Shown here piece by piece: positions 27,921 to 37,916 of a stretch of 64,000 bases of DNA. Position numbers and translations under genes: made by a program. Under the pieces are notes generated by a model that saw only the letters and a list, made by a program, of their open reading frames with translations, had not been told where the DNA came from and did no database searches. Where the stretch lies: positions 34,324 through 98,323 of the forward strand of contig DIPM01000029.1 of the NCBI GenBank assembly GCA_002427105.1. Direction: 5' to 3'. This DNA is from Marinilabiliaceae bacterium UBA5488. Lineage in GTDB: Bacteria; Bacteroidota; Bacteroidia; Bacteroidales; Marinilabiliaceae. The stretch's first letter is position 1. Each line of letters begins with the position of its first letter.

Positions 27921-29453
27921 TTAATAGTTATTCTGCTCAAGTTTAAACTCTCCGTCTGTTTTGTCAATTTCAGACTGTGGAATAGGCAAATACTTCTTAG
28001 CCGGAGTCCATGTACGAACAGAAGAATACTCAGTTAAATTTTCAGTCAGCACATCGGCATCTCCCCAACGCACTAAGTCCCAAAAACGCATACCCTCACC
28101 TACAAACTCTCTCCTACGCTCCAGTTTAATATTTTCGACTGTAGCCGGTATAGATGTCAGCCCTGCTCTGGTACGTATAGCATCTAACGCTGCCTGAGCA
28201 GAAATTCCGCTACCTTGATCTACGCCATGTAGAACTATAAGCTCGGCAATGTTCAAATATGTTTCAGCCAACCTGAAGATACGAAGGTTATTCTCATAGT
28301 TTAGGTCAGTGTCACCCGGAGGTTCATTGTATCCAACACGAGCAGCATACTTAGCCATAAAAAGGCCAGTATTCTGAAAGCGTTCGGAATAGGTTCCATC
28401 TTCAAACTGATTGATAGAAGCGGAACGGCGCACATCATCAGCTTCAAAAAGTGCTAAAGTAGAGAGACGAACAGGTCCAAAGCCCCATCCTCCTTTATAA
28501 ATTGTTTCACCACTTAACAAATCAGGAGTGTCAGCAGCAAGTCCGTTTGGAGAAATAAACGCGGGTAAATTTGTTCCATAACCTGCCCAACCTGAGGCCC
28601 AGGTTTTTCCGCCATACTCTCCCGGCAAATGATTTACTTCAAAAATAGATTCATCACAGAACTCACCTTCCTTAGACCAAATAGAAGCAAAATCGACCAG
28701 AGAGTATTCATTACTACTAATGATTTCATCCATTTCCTGAATTACCTCTGCATAGCGCGATTCATCTTTTTGATACATCACCACGCGAGCTTTCAGCATA
28801 TAGGCAGCTGCCATAGTAGCGCGTCCATCATTACCTTTTACTGCTTTCATTGGAAGGGCTGCACTTTCAATAATGGCATCAATATCTTCCATTATAAAGG
28901 CATAAATTTCATCAGCCGTATATTGAGGAGCCATATATGGAGCCGGTAAATCAGCTGTGAAATAGGGAATGTTGCCCCAAAATTTCCATAACCAATGTGT
29001 ATAATATGCACGCAGGAATAAGGCTTCTGATTTCATCTCAGCCACACGCTCTTCTGAAACGCCCATTGCATTTTCGCATGCTAAAACAGCATTATTAGCT
29101 CTTGACAGACCGCTATAATATATAGTCCACAATCCCTGAGGTATTTCTGTAGGAGTGGCATCAAGTAATGACAAACGGTAAAGCATGGCCTGGTCACCGG
29201 CATCGCCACCACCCTTAAAAATATCATCTGAACGCAAGTCAGACATAAGCACTACGCTGTTGTAATTATTATCAGCATAGCTGTCAAACAACAAAATCTG
29301 ATAGGTTGAAGCCAAGTTGGTCATGATGGCTCCCTCCGTAGCTGATCCTCCAGCCATCTGTTTATCAGTCGGCTGTATGGTCAAAAAATCATCATTACAT
29401 GCTGTAAAGCCAAGCAAAGCAGCAATGAATAATATATTAAAAATTTTCTTCAT
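27921..29453 (-). CDS. RagB/SusD-family outer-membrane nutrient-binding lipoprotein
   Basis: Surface lipoprotein that delivers oligosaccharide to its SusC partner. The lipobox is FTAC with Cys at 19. The SusD fold shows the N-terminal NDDFLTIQPTDKQ, the TPR-like helices with IYYSGLSRANNAVLA and LFLRAYYTHWLWKFWG, and the C-terminal RRREFVGEGMRFWDLVRWG motif typical of the family. At 510 residues it is usual in size. It starts 20 bp after the SusC stop, a normal pair arrangement. The substrate is inferred to be beta-glucan from the GH16 enzyme. Confidence 0.95.
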   Translation of the reverse strand: MKKIFNILFIAALLGFTACNDDFLTIQPTDKQMAGGSATEGAIMTNLASTYQILLFDSYADNNYNSVVLMSDLRSDDIFKGGGDAGDQAMLYRLSLLDATPTEIPQGLWTIYYSGLSRANNAVLACENAMGVSEERVAEMKSEALFLRAYYTHWLWKFWGNIPYFTADLPAPYMAPQYTADEIYAFIMEDIDAIIESAALPMKAVKGNDGRATMAAAYMLKARVVMYQKDESRYAEVIQEMDEIISSNEYSLVDFASIWSKEGEFCDESIFEVNHLPGEYGGKTWASGWAGYGTNLPAFISPNGLAADTPDLLSGETIYKGGWGFGPVRLSTLALFEADDVRRSASINQFEDGTYSERFQNTGLFMAKYAARVGYNEPPGDTDLNYENNLRIFRLAETYLNIAELIVLHGVDQGSGISAQAALDAIRTRAGLTSIPATVENIKLERRREFVGEGMRFWDLVRWGDADVLTENLTEYSSVRTWTPAKKYLPIPQSEIDKTDGEFKLEQNNY

Positions 29454-29473
29454 GTTATATAACTTTAAGTGGA

Positions 29474-32400
29474 TTAGAAAGTAATATTAGCTCCAACCGA
29501 AATTGTTCTTGCTTGAGGATAAATACCTCTGTCAATACCTATAGTAGTGTATCCACCCGAAGCGATTTCAGGGTCAAAACCTTCATACCCGGTAATCGTT
29601 AGCAGATTTTCAGCCGAAACGTAAACTCTTAGTTTCGAAATTGAAACCTGTTTACTAATAAGTTCAGGCAAAGTATAACCTAATTGAATGTTTTTCAAGC
29701 GCAAATAGGAACCATCTTTAATATATAAATCAGAGGAAGCCCAGTTGCCGTTGGGGTTGGCATTAGTCATTCTAGGAATAGAATTGGATGTTCCTTCTCC
29801 TATCCAACGATCAAGAATCCATGCAGGACGGTTCATTGCAGGTATATCACCACGCATCGAAAAGTCAAAAATATCATTTCCTACTGTACCTTGGAAAAAC
29901 ATATTCAAATCAAATCCGTTCCACTCACCTCCCAAATTCAAACCATAAGTCCAGTCGGGCATACCTTTACCAATTTTCACCCTGTCCCCATCATCAACAA
30001 CTCCGTTACCATCAACATCAACAAAACGCACATCTCCAGGTTGAGCATTTCGTCCCGAAGCAGCATTATAGGCAAGAGCTTCTGCTTGATTCTGAATAAT
30101 TCCATCCGTTTTGTATCCGTAGAAATAAGGGAACACTTCACCATTTTCACCTTTTACAAAAGGACCAACTCCAGATGCTCCGGCATTCTCGTAAATAATT
30201 TCACCTGATTCGTTTCCATATTTAATCAGCTTATTCGAAAGCAAAGAGGCATTACCATTGATATAATAATTAAACTCTCCAATTGAGTTCTTAAAGCCCA
30301 ACTCAAATTCATAGCCGGAGTTTTCCATGTCACCTATATTGGCAACTGGCGAACCTTTACCGACATATCTTGGAATTGGTTGATCAACTAACATTCCTGA
30401 AGTGGTTTTTACAAAATAGTCAAAACCCAGAGTTAATGCACTCCTAAAGAAGCGACCTTCCAAACCAAAGTTAATCTGCTCAGTTTCCTCCCACTTAATA
30501 TCCGGGTTCGAAAGAACTGTAGGTCCTGCTCCATACTGCATAACCATATCATCTCCAGCTCCGAAATAGTAGTTTTGGTTACCTTCCATCATACTAGCAT
30601 AACGGAATTCGCCAATGCGCTCATTACCGTTAACACCCCAGCTACCACGCACACGCAAATGAGTTATAAAATCAGGACGACCATCCATAAAGGCTTCGTT
30701 GGTCACGTTCCATCCAACTGAAACAGATGGGAAAATACCCCATTTATTATTGGCTCCAAAACGAGACGAACCATCACGACGTACAGTGGCCTGCAACATA
30801 TATTTTTCACGATAGTTATAGTCCAAACGTCCAAAATAGGAAGCCAATGTTATGGATGAAAATCCTCCGGTTCCTCCAGCAACACGCTCCAGAGCTCTAT
30901 CAGCAATAGCAGCGTTAATATTGGCTTTAGAAGGATCATTCTCCAACAAATCGTAATCATCTCCATACAATTCGCGAAGCGTATATTCCATAGCTGATTG
31001 ACCCAACAAGGCAGTAAAGTTGTGATCCTCATTTAACGACAAATTGTAGGTCAGAGTGTTCTCCAACTGCCATCTGAATCCTCTGTGCATATTAGAAAAA
31101 ACGTGGCTCTGAGTGTGATCTTTTCCTTGTGTAGCTAGAAAATGTTCAAAAGTATAACCATCATTTCCCCAAAAAGCCAAATCAACGCCATAGCTGCTTT
31201 TAAATTTAAGTCCCTTAAGGATATCCAATTCGCCCCAGAAAGTAGCAACGAATTTATCAGCATTTCCAAAGCTATTCTGAGGAGCATTAAGCATGGCTAC
31301 CGGGTTCGCTAGTTCCTGAAATCCAGCCGGAGGTATAGAAAACACGAGGCCGTTTTTATCAGTCACAGCGTGCGGATATTGTGCCAGAACTGCATCAGGA
31401 TACTCAGCATAAACAGGTACCAGTGGATTAAAAGTTATAGCGCTACCCAAAATCGAACCATATTCGCTGTTGGTTTCGATACCTGAGGATTTATCACGGG
31501 AATAACCTGCATTAATACCTACTCTTACCTTATTTAGATAATTGCGATCTTCTTCAAATACAGTATAGTTATTATTGGCACGAATGCTGTAACGCTCGTA
31601 GTTTGACTTTCCGTAGTCTCCGCCTACAATACCTTCCTGATTATAATAACCAAACGACAAAAAATAACTTCCCTGGTCACTTCCTCCCTGAATGCTCACC
31701 TGATGATTTGCTACAGGTGCGTTGTAATTAAAGGTTTCATCTTGCCAATCAGTACCTGTCCCGGCACCGGCTATTTGTTCATTAGTGTACCTGGGAGAGT
31801 TGCCATCATTAGCCAGGGCTTCGTTCATTATTACCATATATTCGGTCGCATTAAGAACTTCCTTCTTTTTCCAAGGATTTTGCCAACCGTAAGAAAAGTC
31901 ATAACTTACTGTAGTTCTTCCTTTGACGCCAGACTTAGTGGTAACTAATACTACACCGTTAGCAGCACGAGCTCCATAAACAGCTGCTGAAGCAGCATCT
32001 TTTAGGATTTCAACCGACTGGATATCGGTAGGATTCAGATAACTGATACCACCATCAACGGCCATTCCATCCACAATATAAAGTGGTTCGCTGTTGTTAA
32101 TAGTTCCAATACCCCGGATACGGACTTTAGAATCAGCCCCCGGTTGCCCTGAACTTTGGGTAATTTGAACACCTGACACTTTACCCTTCAGTACATCCTC
32201 GATGCGTGAAGGTTTTGAGATTTCAAGATCCTCTGCGGAAACGCTACTAATTGCAGCTGTTACCACGCTTCTTTTCTGGACGCCGTAGCCTACTACAATT
32301 ACTTCATCCAAATCCGTAAAAGTTTCCTCCATCTCAATGCTCATAGAGGGAGAGTTAACAACAAGTTCTCTTGTGTCCAGCCCTATAAACGAATAGACCA

Positions 32401-32605
32401 GGGTAGCCCCCATCTCGGTTGACAGTGTATAATTACCGTCAATATCGGTAATTGTCCCAATGGTTGTACCTTGCTGTACAACACTAACCCCGGGAATGGG
32501 ATCCCCGTTAGCACGGGATGTTACTCGTCCGGTGACGGTAACTTGCTGAGCAAACATGGCTGTTGTCAGCAACATAAAAAAAAGTAATCCTAATGTTTTT
32601 TTCAT
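29474..32605 (-). CDS. SusC/RagA-family TonB-linked outer-membrane transporter
   Basis: Outer-membrane oligosaccharide importer driven by TonB. After a signal peptide ending MFAQ comes the carboxypeptidase-like regulatory domain (about 22-95, VTGRVTSRANGDPIPGVSV), then the SusC signature LDEVIVVGYGVQKRSVVTAA, a plug domain (SSGQPGADSKVRIRGIGTINN, DGMAVDGG) and a long barrel ending GANITF, a C-terminal aromatic as expected for barrel assembly. It is 1043 residues long. It heads the susC-susD-lipoprotein-GH16 unit. The upstream 352 bp separate it from its likely regulator, which is transcribed the same way. Confidence 0.96.
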   Translation of the reverse strand: MKKTLGLLFFMLLTTAMFAQQVTVTGRVTSRANGDPIPGVSVVQQGTTIGTITDIDGNYTLSTEMGATLVYSFIGLDTRELVVNSPSMSIEMEETFTDLDEVIVVGYGVQKRSVVTAAISSVSAEDLEISKPSRIEDVLKGKVSGVQITQSSGQPGADSKVRIRGIGTINNSEPLYIVDGMAVDGGISYLNPTDIQSVEILKDAASAAVYGARAANGVVLVTTKSGVKGRTTVSYDFSYGWQNPWKKKEVLNATEYMVIMNEALANDGNSPRYTNEQIAGAGTGTDWQDETFNYNAPVANHQVSIQGGSDQGSYFLSFGYYNQEGIVGGDYGKSNYERYSIRANNNYTVFEEDRNYLNKVRVGINAGYSRDKSSGIETNSEYGSILGSAITFNPLVPVYAEYPDAVLAQYPHAVTDKNGLVFSIPPAGFQELANPVAMLNAPQNSFGNADKFVATFWGELDILKGLKFKSSYGVDLAFWGNDGYTFEHFLATQGKDHTQSHVFSNMHRGFRWQLENTLTYNLSLNEDHNFTALLGQSAMEYTLRELYGDDYDLLENDPSKANINAAIADRALERVAGGTGGFSSITLASYFGRLDYNYREKYMLQATVRRDGSSRFGANNKWGIFPSVSVGWNVTNEAFMDGRPDFITHLRVRGSWGVNGNERIGEFRYASMMEGNQNYYFGAGDDMVMQYGAGPTVLSNPDIKWEETEQINFGLEGRFFRSALTLGFDYFVKTTSGMLVDQPIPRYVGKGSPVANIGDMENSGYEFELGFKNSIGEFNYYINGNASLLSNKLIKYGNESGEIIYENAGASGVGPFVKGENGEVFPYFYGYKTDGIIQNQAEALAYNAASGRNAQPGDVRFVDVDGNGVVDDGDRVKIGKGMPDWTYGLNLGGEWNGFDLNMFFQGTVGNDIFDFSMRGDIPAMNRPAWILDRWIGEGTSNSIPRMTNANPNGNWASSDLYIKDGSYLRLKNIQLGYTLPELISKQVSISKLRVYVSAENLLTITGYEGFDPEIASGGYTTIGIDRGIYPQARTISVGANITF

Positions 32606-32957
32606 AAGAAATGATTTGAATTAAACTGGTGTTAATAAAAATTAGTTTACAAACCTTAAATCACAATACAAAAAAACGGCATCCTGTTAATAAAACATAA
32701 TTTCTACCTACACAAAAACATCATTTCTTCTATTAGTAAACCTCACAAAAAACTCACTACGTAATTTGTATAAATTTGATTTTCATTATTTTAAGAAATT
32801 TATATGAAAAATATTCACCTCAACTGCACTATGCATTCCGACAGTCAGACCAACAAAGAGAAAAGAAACACAAATTAACAGACAGGCATCAGTAGAAGCT
32901 TTAGTCAAAATACAGATTTAGATAAACTCAGATTTAGAATTGGCTAAAGAACAGAAG
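32606..32957. other. Intergenic region between SusC-like gene and its regulator
   Basis: 352 AT-rich bp with no gene. It contains a 9-bp inverted repeat TATAAATTT/AAATTTATA (32769-32777 and 32796-32804). No exact minus-strand TAnnTTTG box is seen, which fits a promoter needing the activator. Confidence 0.45.
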
Positions 32958-35867
32958 TCAAATACTCATAATAAATTCATATAGATTGTCTTTCCCGCTA
33001 AGTCCAAGCTTTTTCCTGAGTTTATAGCGGTTATTCTCGACGGCTCTAACGCTAATGTTCATCAAGGAGGAAATCTCCTTTGAAGGCATATCCATTCGAA
33101 GATAGGCACAAAGCTTTAACTCGCGGGATGTCAGATCCGGGAAGCTTTTTGTCAAACGATTAAGGAAGTCGGAATGAACCTGCTCAAGATGAAGTTCAAA
33201 AACCTCCCAATGTGATTCATTATCAATGTCATTATCAATCTTTTTGACAATATATCCCACCTTCTTCTCAACGCTGGACAGGTCTTTCAAACAGGCAACT
33301 TTCAGTAATTCTTCTTTTATTTTTTGCAAAAACTCATTCTTGTAAATAATGCTCATCGTTGAGTTGGCAAGCTCTTTCTCTTTAAAAAGCATCTCATCTC
33401 GCAGCTTCTCGTTACGGAGACGAATCATTTCTTTTTCATTTTCCAGAGCTAAATTTTTCAGCTTCTCCTCTTTAATTCTAAAATGTTCCTTTTGCTTTTC
33501 CACAGCAACTAGCCTGCTTCGCTCTATAAGCCACATCAACAGATACCATGCACCTACAATTAAGCCTATTACAACCAGCACATAGCCCACCAAGGCATAT
33601 ATAGTCCGATACCAGGGAGGTAAAACAATAAACTCTAAACCTGTTGGCTCAGACTCCTGACCGTGGACATTAATAGCTTTTACCCAAAACACGTAGTTTC
33701 CTTCGCGAATATTAACAATCTGTCGCCTTTGCGAAAGAGAAGGTTCTGACCAATTTTGATCTAAACCTTCAACAAAAGTAGAATACTTAATATTAGAGGT
33801 TTCAAAATGAGTTGCAGAGTATTTAACCTCAAAAGAATTCTGATTATATGGCCACTGAGGTTTATGATTAGTATCCGGCAGTCCGGGCGAGGAAAAATAA
33901 TCAACATCGTCGTTCAGGCTTTTAAATCCCCGGATATGAACATTAAAAGGCTTAAGCAATTCCTTTCTTTCGTTTACCGAATAATGAGCAAAACCATCTT
34001 CAACCCCAAATATTGTATTTTTCTCATCAAGAGCCTTTACAAACTCAAAGCCGTCAACTACTTTGCCCGTTATTGGATAGAAGGGCAGTGTAACTTTTGT
34101 GTAGTTTCCATCTTCGAGGCGGCGCAACACACCCACCCCATTTTGAGTAAAGAACCAGACATTACGATTATCATCACTGTGTAAAAGTGTTGGAAAGCCT
34201 CCTTCCAGGAAATAAGTGTTAAGATTGTGACGATAAAAGCTATTTGAATTGGAATCGAAACCAAAGACTCCCTTAGAAGAGCCAAAAACCACTTCATCAT
34301 TAACCCTTGTAACGTTAAGAGAGAGATTTTTATCAAGTCCCTTAGCATCATTAAAGGTCTCTACTTCAACTATTTCATTATAATTTTCATCAAAATGCAC
34401 CTTGAAAGCTCCCAAATATCCGTGAGTCACCCATAATGCTCCGTCGCTATCCCATTCCATAAATCGCGCCGACTCATTAAATCCATCCAGACGCTTAACA
34501 TAAGTCCATTGGCCATCAACTTTTCTTAGAACAATAATCCCATTATATGAGCCTGCCAAGCATAAATCAGTCCTGTTGGGGGGATATCTAAAAATCCACG
34601 CTCCCACAATATGAGCAGGTGTAATCAACTTCGCCCTTCCATAATTAATTGAGAAAACACCCGAGTTATGACCACACAAGACCTGTCCCTCCTTATCAGT
34701 AAATAGCGACCATACCTGCCCGCTTGTACCCTGAATCCTGACAAAGCTATTGCGATCATTAATAGGATTTTTAAAATCCATCTCGTTGATATAGTAAAGA
34801 GCCTGATTAGTACCAAGATATAATACACCTTCATGCTCTTCGGCAGTATAGCCAGTGCCTATATCGTAGTATCCTTGAATAAAGCTAATAGTCGAATTGT
34901 AAGAAATTCTTGCTATCCCGTTGTCAAGTCCCGCCCAGATATTACCTTCCTGATCAACTTCCAAACCAAGAACTGTATTGTTTTGTAGTCCTCTTTCCTT
35001 GTTGATCATGCTTTTTATGTTACCAGCCTTATCCGTAATAACTACACCGGATTGAATAGTACCGAATACAAACTCATCTTCACCGTATTCAATTCCCGAA
35101 TATACATTGGCATTCTTAAGAAAGTGGGAAGCCTGGCCATCCCACTCCTTAAAAGTTTGCATATCCCAAACGTAAATTCCCCCGGTTATTGTAGCAATAA
35201 GAATTTCACTGCTAGAAAGCGGCAAAACTGCGCCAATACTAACACCGGCAAATGATTCCCCTCCGGGAATTTCATATAAGCGTCCCTGTCTAAACTCCAT
35301 TAAGCCATAGGTCTCATCATATACTATCAACAGACCATTAACAGTAAAGGCCTTTGGAATTCGAGCTTTTGCGGAAACAACTATAGGCTTGCTCCCCTCC
35401 TTCCATAAAACCAGGCCCTTGTCAGCCTGAAAAACTATCCAATCGTTAAACGGGATAATTTCCCATACATCACCCAACGCAGACAGTTCATCATTATCTG
35501 AAAGCGAAGTATAGTCAAGATCCCTATGTCCGTTATACTCATAATAACCAAATTCATTATAAGCCCCCATGTAAATTCTATTTTGGTAGGCAAGCACCGA
35601 ACGATGAATAACATTTGTAGTTTTAGGTAAAAGGCGCCATTCTGAACCGTCATATTCCAAAATACCATCGTTATTAGCCGCATAAAGAAGGCCATTTTCA
35701 GCCTGGCTTATGCTCCAATTCTGAGTTGCTCCTTTATAATCAGCGCGACTGAAATAGTCAACTTCCGGTATCCCATAAATTGGGACAGCAGCCTTAAGAG
35801 TAGCGCTTAATAGGAGATATGACAGAAACAAAAGAATCAGAATATGGTATCGGTAATGGTTCATCAT
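32958..35867 (-). CDS. Membrane-spanning propeller/Y_Y_Y sensor with LuxR-type HTH, PUL regulator
   Basis: One-component transmembrane regulator of the SusR type. An exported signal peptide is followed by a two-component-regulator-style beta-propeller (about 30-640; units such as VWEIIPFNDWIVFQADKGLVL), then a Y_Y_Y domain (about 670-750), a membrane segment (about 753-781) and a coiled coil (about 785-835). The C-terminal LuxR-like DNA-binding domain spans residues ~909-969 (LTSRELKLCAYLRMDMPSKEI, SVRAVENNRYKLRKKL). There is no histidine kinase or receiver. It most likely senses a glucan-derived sugar in the periplasm and activates the downstream susC operon. Confidence 0.9.
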   Translation of the reverse strand: MMNHYRYHILILLFLSYLLLSATLKAAVPIYGIPEVDYFSRADYKGATQNWSISQAENGLLYAANNDGILEYDGSEWRLLPKTTNVIHRSVLAYQNRIYMGAYNEFGYYEYNGHRDLDYTSLSDNDELSALGDVWEIIPFNDWIVFQADKGLVLWKEGSKPIVVSAKARIPKAFTVNGLLIVYDETYGLMEFRQGRLYEIPGGESFAGVSIGAVLPLSSSEILIATITGGIYVWDMQTFKEWDGQASHFLKNANVYSGIEYGEDEFVFGTIQSGVVITDKAGNIKSMINKERGLQNNTVLGLEVDQEGNIWAGLDNGIARISYNSTISFIQGYYDIGTGYTAEEHEGVLYLGTNQALYYINEMDFKNPINDRNSFVRIQGTSGQVWSLFTDKEGQVLCGHNSGVFSINYGRAKLITPAHIVGAWIFRYPPNRTDLCLAGSYNGIIVLRKVDGQWTYVKRLDGFNESARFMEWDSDGALWVTHGYLGAFKVHFDENYNEIVEVETFNDAKGLDKNLSLNVTRVNDEVVFGSSKGVFGFDSNSNSFYRHNLNTYFLEGGFPTLLHSDDNRNVWFFTQNGVGVLRRLEDGNYTKVTLPFYPITGKVVDGFEFVKALDEKNTIFGVEDGFAHYSVNERKELLKPFNVHIRGFKSLNDDVDYFSSPGLPDTNHKPQWPYNQNSFEVKYSATHFETSNIKYSTFVEGLDQNWSEPSLSQRRQIVNIREGNYVFWVKAINVHGQESEPTGLEFIVLPPWYRTIYALVGYVLVVIGLIVGAWYLLMWLIERSRLVAVEKQKEHFRIKEEKLKNLALENEKEMIRLRNEKLRDEMLFKEKELANSTMSIIYKNEFLQKIKEELLKVACLKDLSSVEKKVGYIVKKIDNDIDNESHWEVFELHLEQVHSDFLNRLTKSFPDLTSRELKLCAYLRMDMPSKEISSLMNISVRAVENNRYKLRKKLGLSGKDNLYEFIMSI

Positions 35868-35906
35868 TATTATTTAGCAAATGGTGTATAGTTACTCAAA
35901 AATCAT

Positions 35907-37883
35907 TTACAGAACTGTAATTTCAGTCCTTCTGTTTTTCGCACGTCCCTCAATTGAAGAATTATCATCTATAGGCTGATTCATTCCGAAACCTTTGTAT
36001 TTGAGCCGTTCTTGGGGCACTCCACCACGGGTAAGGTAGATGAATACCGACTTTGCCCTATTCTCGGAGAGAAGCTGATTATATGCAGCCGGCCCCTGAT
36101 TGTCAGTATGTCCGCCTATCAGTATTTTTACTTCAGGATTCTCCTTCATAAAGCTGATCAGACCTTCGAGCTCAATTTTCGACTCGTCACGAAGTTCGTA
36201 AGAATCTGTTTCGAAGAATATATTCTCAAGTGTCATTTTCACTCCTGCTTTCACAGCTTGAAGACCGATATCCAGTACGTACGGAGTTTCAAGTGAGTGT
36301 CCTTTATGCAAATCAAAGTGTCCTGAATAGAACATGTAGCCGGGATGTGAGGCTCTGAATGCATAACGCCCTCCGATAGGCAAACAGACCAGAAACTCTC
36401 CGGTAAAGCTGTTGCCCTGAGCTGTAACAACTAATTCAGCTGATGCTAAATCCTTTAATTCAAAATCAGCCGGGAGCGTCTCCCCCGATTCTATATCAAA
36501 GACCCTCCCTTTAACGTAAAGCACAGGCTCGGGACGCAAAGGTTCAGGAAGGTCGAAATAATAAATAGCCTTAGAATTGCCTTCTTCATTAACGCCGTCA
36601 CTTGAAAAGTAGGCACGATTTCCACGGGCATTAACCACAAAGCCCATCTCATCTCCTTGTGTATTAATTGGGTATCCCAGATTAACAGGCTGACTCCATC
36701 CTCCGTCTTCTTTCTTTCGGCTGACAAAAATATCGAGTGCTCCCATTCCTCCCATGCCGTCAGAGGAAAAGTAAAGCGTCTTATTATCATGATGAATAAA
36801 AGGAGAACTTTCTTCCCTTGAAGTGTTAATATTGGCTCCCAGATTAGTCGGAGCGCCAAAAACAGGGACAGCATCCTTTCTAAAATACTGAATTTCGGCC
36901 TTCCAAATATCTTTTCCACCCCTTCCTCCCGGGCGATTGCTGACAAAATAGAGCGTTTTGCCATCAGCTGAAAATGAAGGTTGGCTTTCCCAATATGGAG
37001 AATTAAGGGGCATCCCAAGGTTGACCGGAGTACTCCAGCCCCCTTCATAGCGTCGCGAGAAGTAAATATCGCAACTTCCCAGTCCGTCGGAGCGGCCACA
37101 AGCAGTAAAAAACATCATATTCCCATCCGCTGATAGAGATTGAGCGCCCTCGTTGCCCGGAGTGTTGATATTGCCATAAAGAGGCAAACGCTTTCCCCAC
37201 TCGCCGTTTTCAAGCTTTTTTGAAAAATAGAAATCCTCCTGAAAATAAAGAGCAGACTTTGGTAAATTCCGCTCCAGGAAGAGCTGTTCATCACGCGGCA
37301 ATAAGACCGTAACTACAAGGGTCTGTTCGTCGGCAGTGACACTTGGCCAATATTCATCATAATCATTATTAAGACTTTCGCCTGCCGGAATAAGCTCAAT
37401 CCAGTATGCTTTATCAACAGCATCCTTTGCGAACCGCCCCCTTTCAATCCAAAGCTTAAGCTCTTCGGCATTCTTCTGATCACCGTGTTTCCACTTATAG
37501 CTTTCCAACCACTCCAAACCTTCCTTGTACTTACCGGTTTTTATGGCTGCTATTCCTATATTAAACATAGTGCTTGGAAAAAACAGCGAGTCTAGTTTAT
37601 AAGCCTCAATAAGCACCTCCATCTCACGGCTGTAGTTTCCCTGACTATTATAAATATCGCCTAAGACCAAGTAAGGCTCGATAAAATCAGGATCTTTAGC
37701 CAAAGCTTCGTAAAGAGCATCTATTGCATGATTTAATCGACCTGCGCTGTAGTGATTTATACCTTCATCATATAACTTAATGGCAGCCCGATTCCTGGAC
37801 GACAATTTCGCTTGTACTATAGCACTCTGCAAAGTAGCAGAAAGTAAAAACAGTATCAACACCAATATCTTTCTCATGCTCAT
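35907..37883 (-). CDS. TPR, PD40-propeller and OmpA protein, PorE-like
   Basis: Domain order is signal peptide, TPR (about 30-160), PD40/WD40-like propeller (about 200-440, with SFSADGKTLYFVSNRPGGRGGKDIW and two similar units), carboxypeptidase-regulatory-like domain (about 450-520) and OmpA C-terminal peptidoglycan-binding domain (about 540-658, GGHTDNQGPAAYNQLLSENRA). This equals the published layout of PorE of the type IX secretion machinery. However, PorE is a lipoprotein and no lipobox is seen here (SAIVQAKLS). Related OmpA-type paralogues are common, so the PorE role is not certain. It lies 33 bp downstream of plsC; either Met1 or Met3 may be the start. Confidence 0.86.
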   Translation of the reverse strand: MSMRKILVLILFLLSATLQSAIVQAKLSSRNRAAIKLYDEGINHYSAGRLNHAIDALYEALAKDPDFIEPYLVLGDIYNSQGNYSREMEVLIEAYKLDSLFFPSTMFNIGIAAIKTGKYKEGLEWLESYKWKHGDQKNAEELKLWIERGRFAKDAVDKAYWIELIPAGESLNNDYDEYWPSVTADEQTLVVTVLLPRDEQLFLERNLPKSALYFQEDFYFSKKLENGEWGKRLPLYGNINTPGNEGAQSLSADGNMMFFTACGRSDGLGSCDIYFSRRYEGGWSTPVNLGMPLNSPYWESQPSFSADGKTLYFVSNRPGGRGGKDIWKAEIQYFRKDAVPVFGAPTNLGANINTSREESSPFIHHDNKTLYFSSDGMGGMGALDIFVSRKKEDGGWSQPVNLGYPINTQGDEMGFVVNARGNRAYFSSDGVNEEGNSKAIYYFDLPEPLRPEPVLYVKGRVFDIESGETLPADFELKDLASAELVVTAQGNSFTGEFLVCLPIGGRYAFRASHPGYMFYSGHFDLHKGHSLETPYVLDIGLQAVKAGVKMTLENIFFETDSYELRDESKIELEGLISFMKENPEVKILIGGHTDNQGPAAYNQLLSENRAKSVFIYLTRGGVPQERLKYKGFGMNQPIDDNSSIEGRAKNRRTEITVL

Positions 37884-37916
37884 GCTCAGAGTTTTGCGAT
37901 TAATATCAGACAGGGC

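Noticed and set aside
27884..27967. Longer start for the PKD-domain lipoprotein
   Set aside because: It would overlap susD by 47 bp and place 28 residues before a standard lipoprotein signal. The ATG at 27883 is the better start.
36491..37099. 202-residue minus-strand frame in the PorE-like gene
   Set aside because: It overlaps another frame of the same strand inside a protein with recognisable PD40 repeats; composition is that of a shadow frame.
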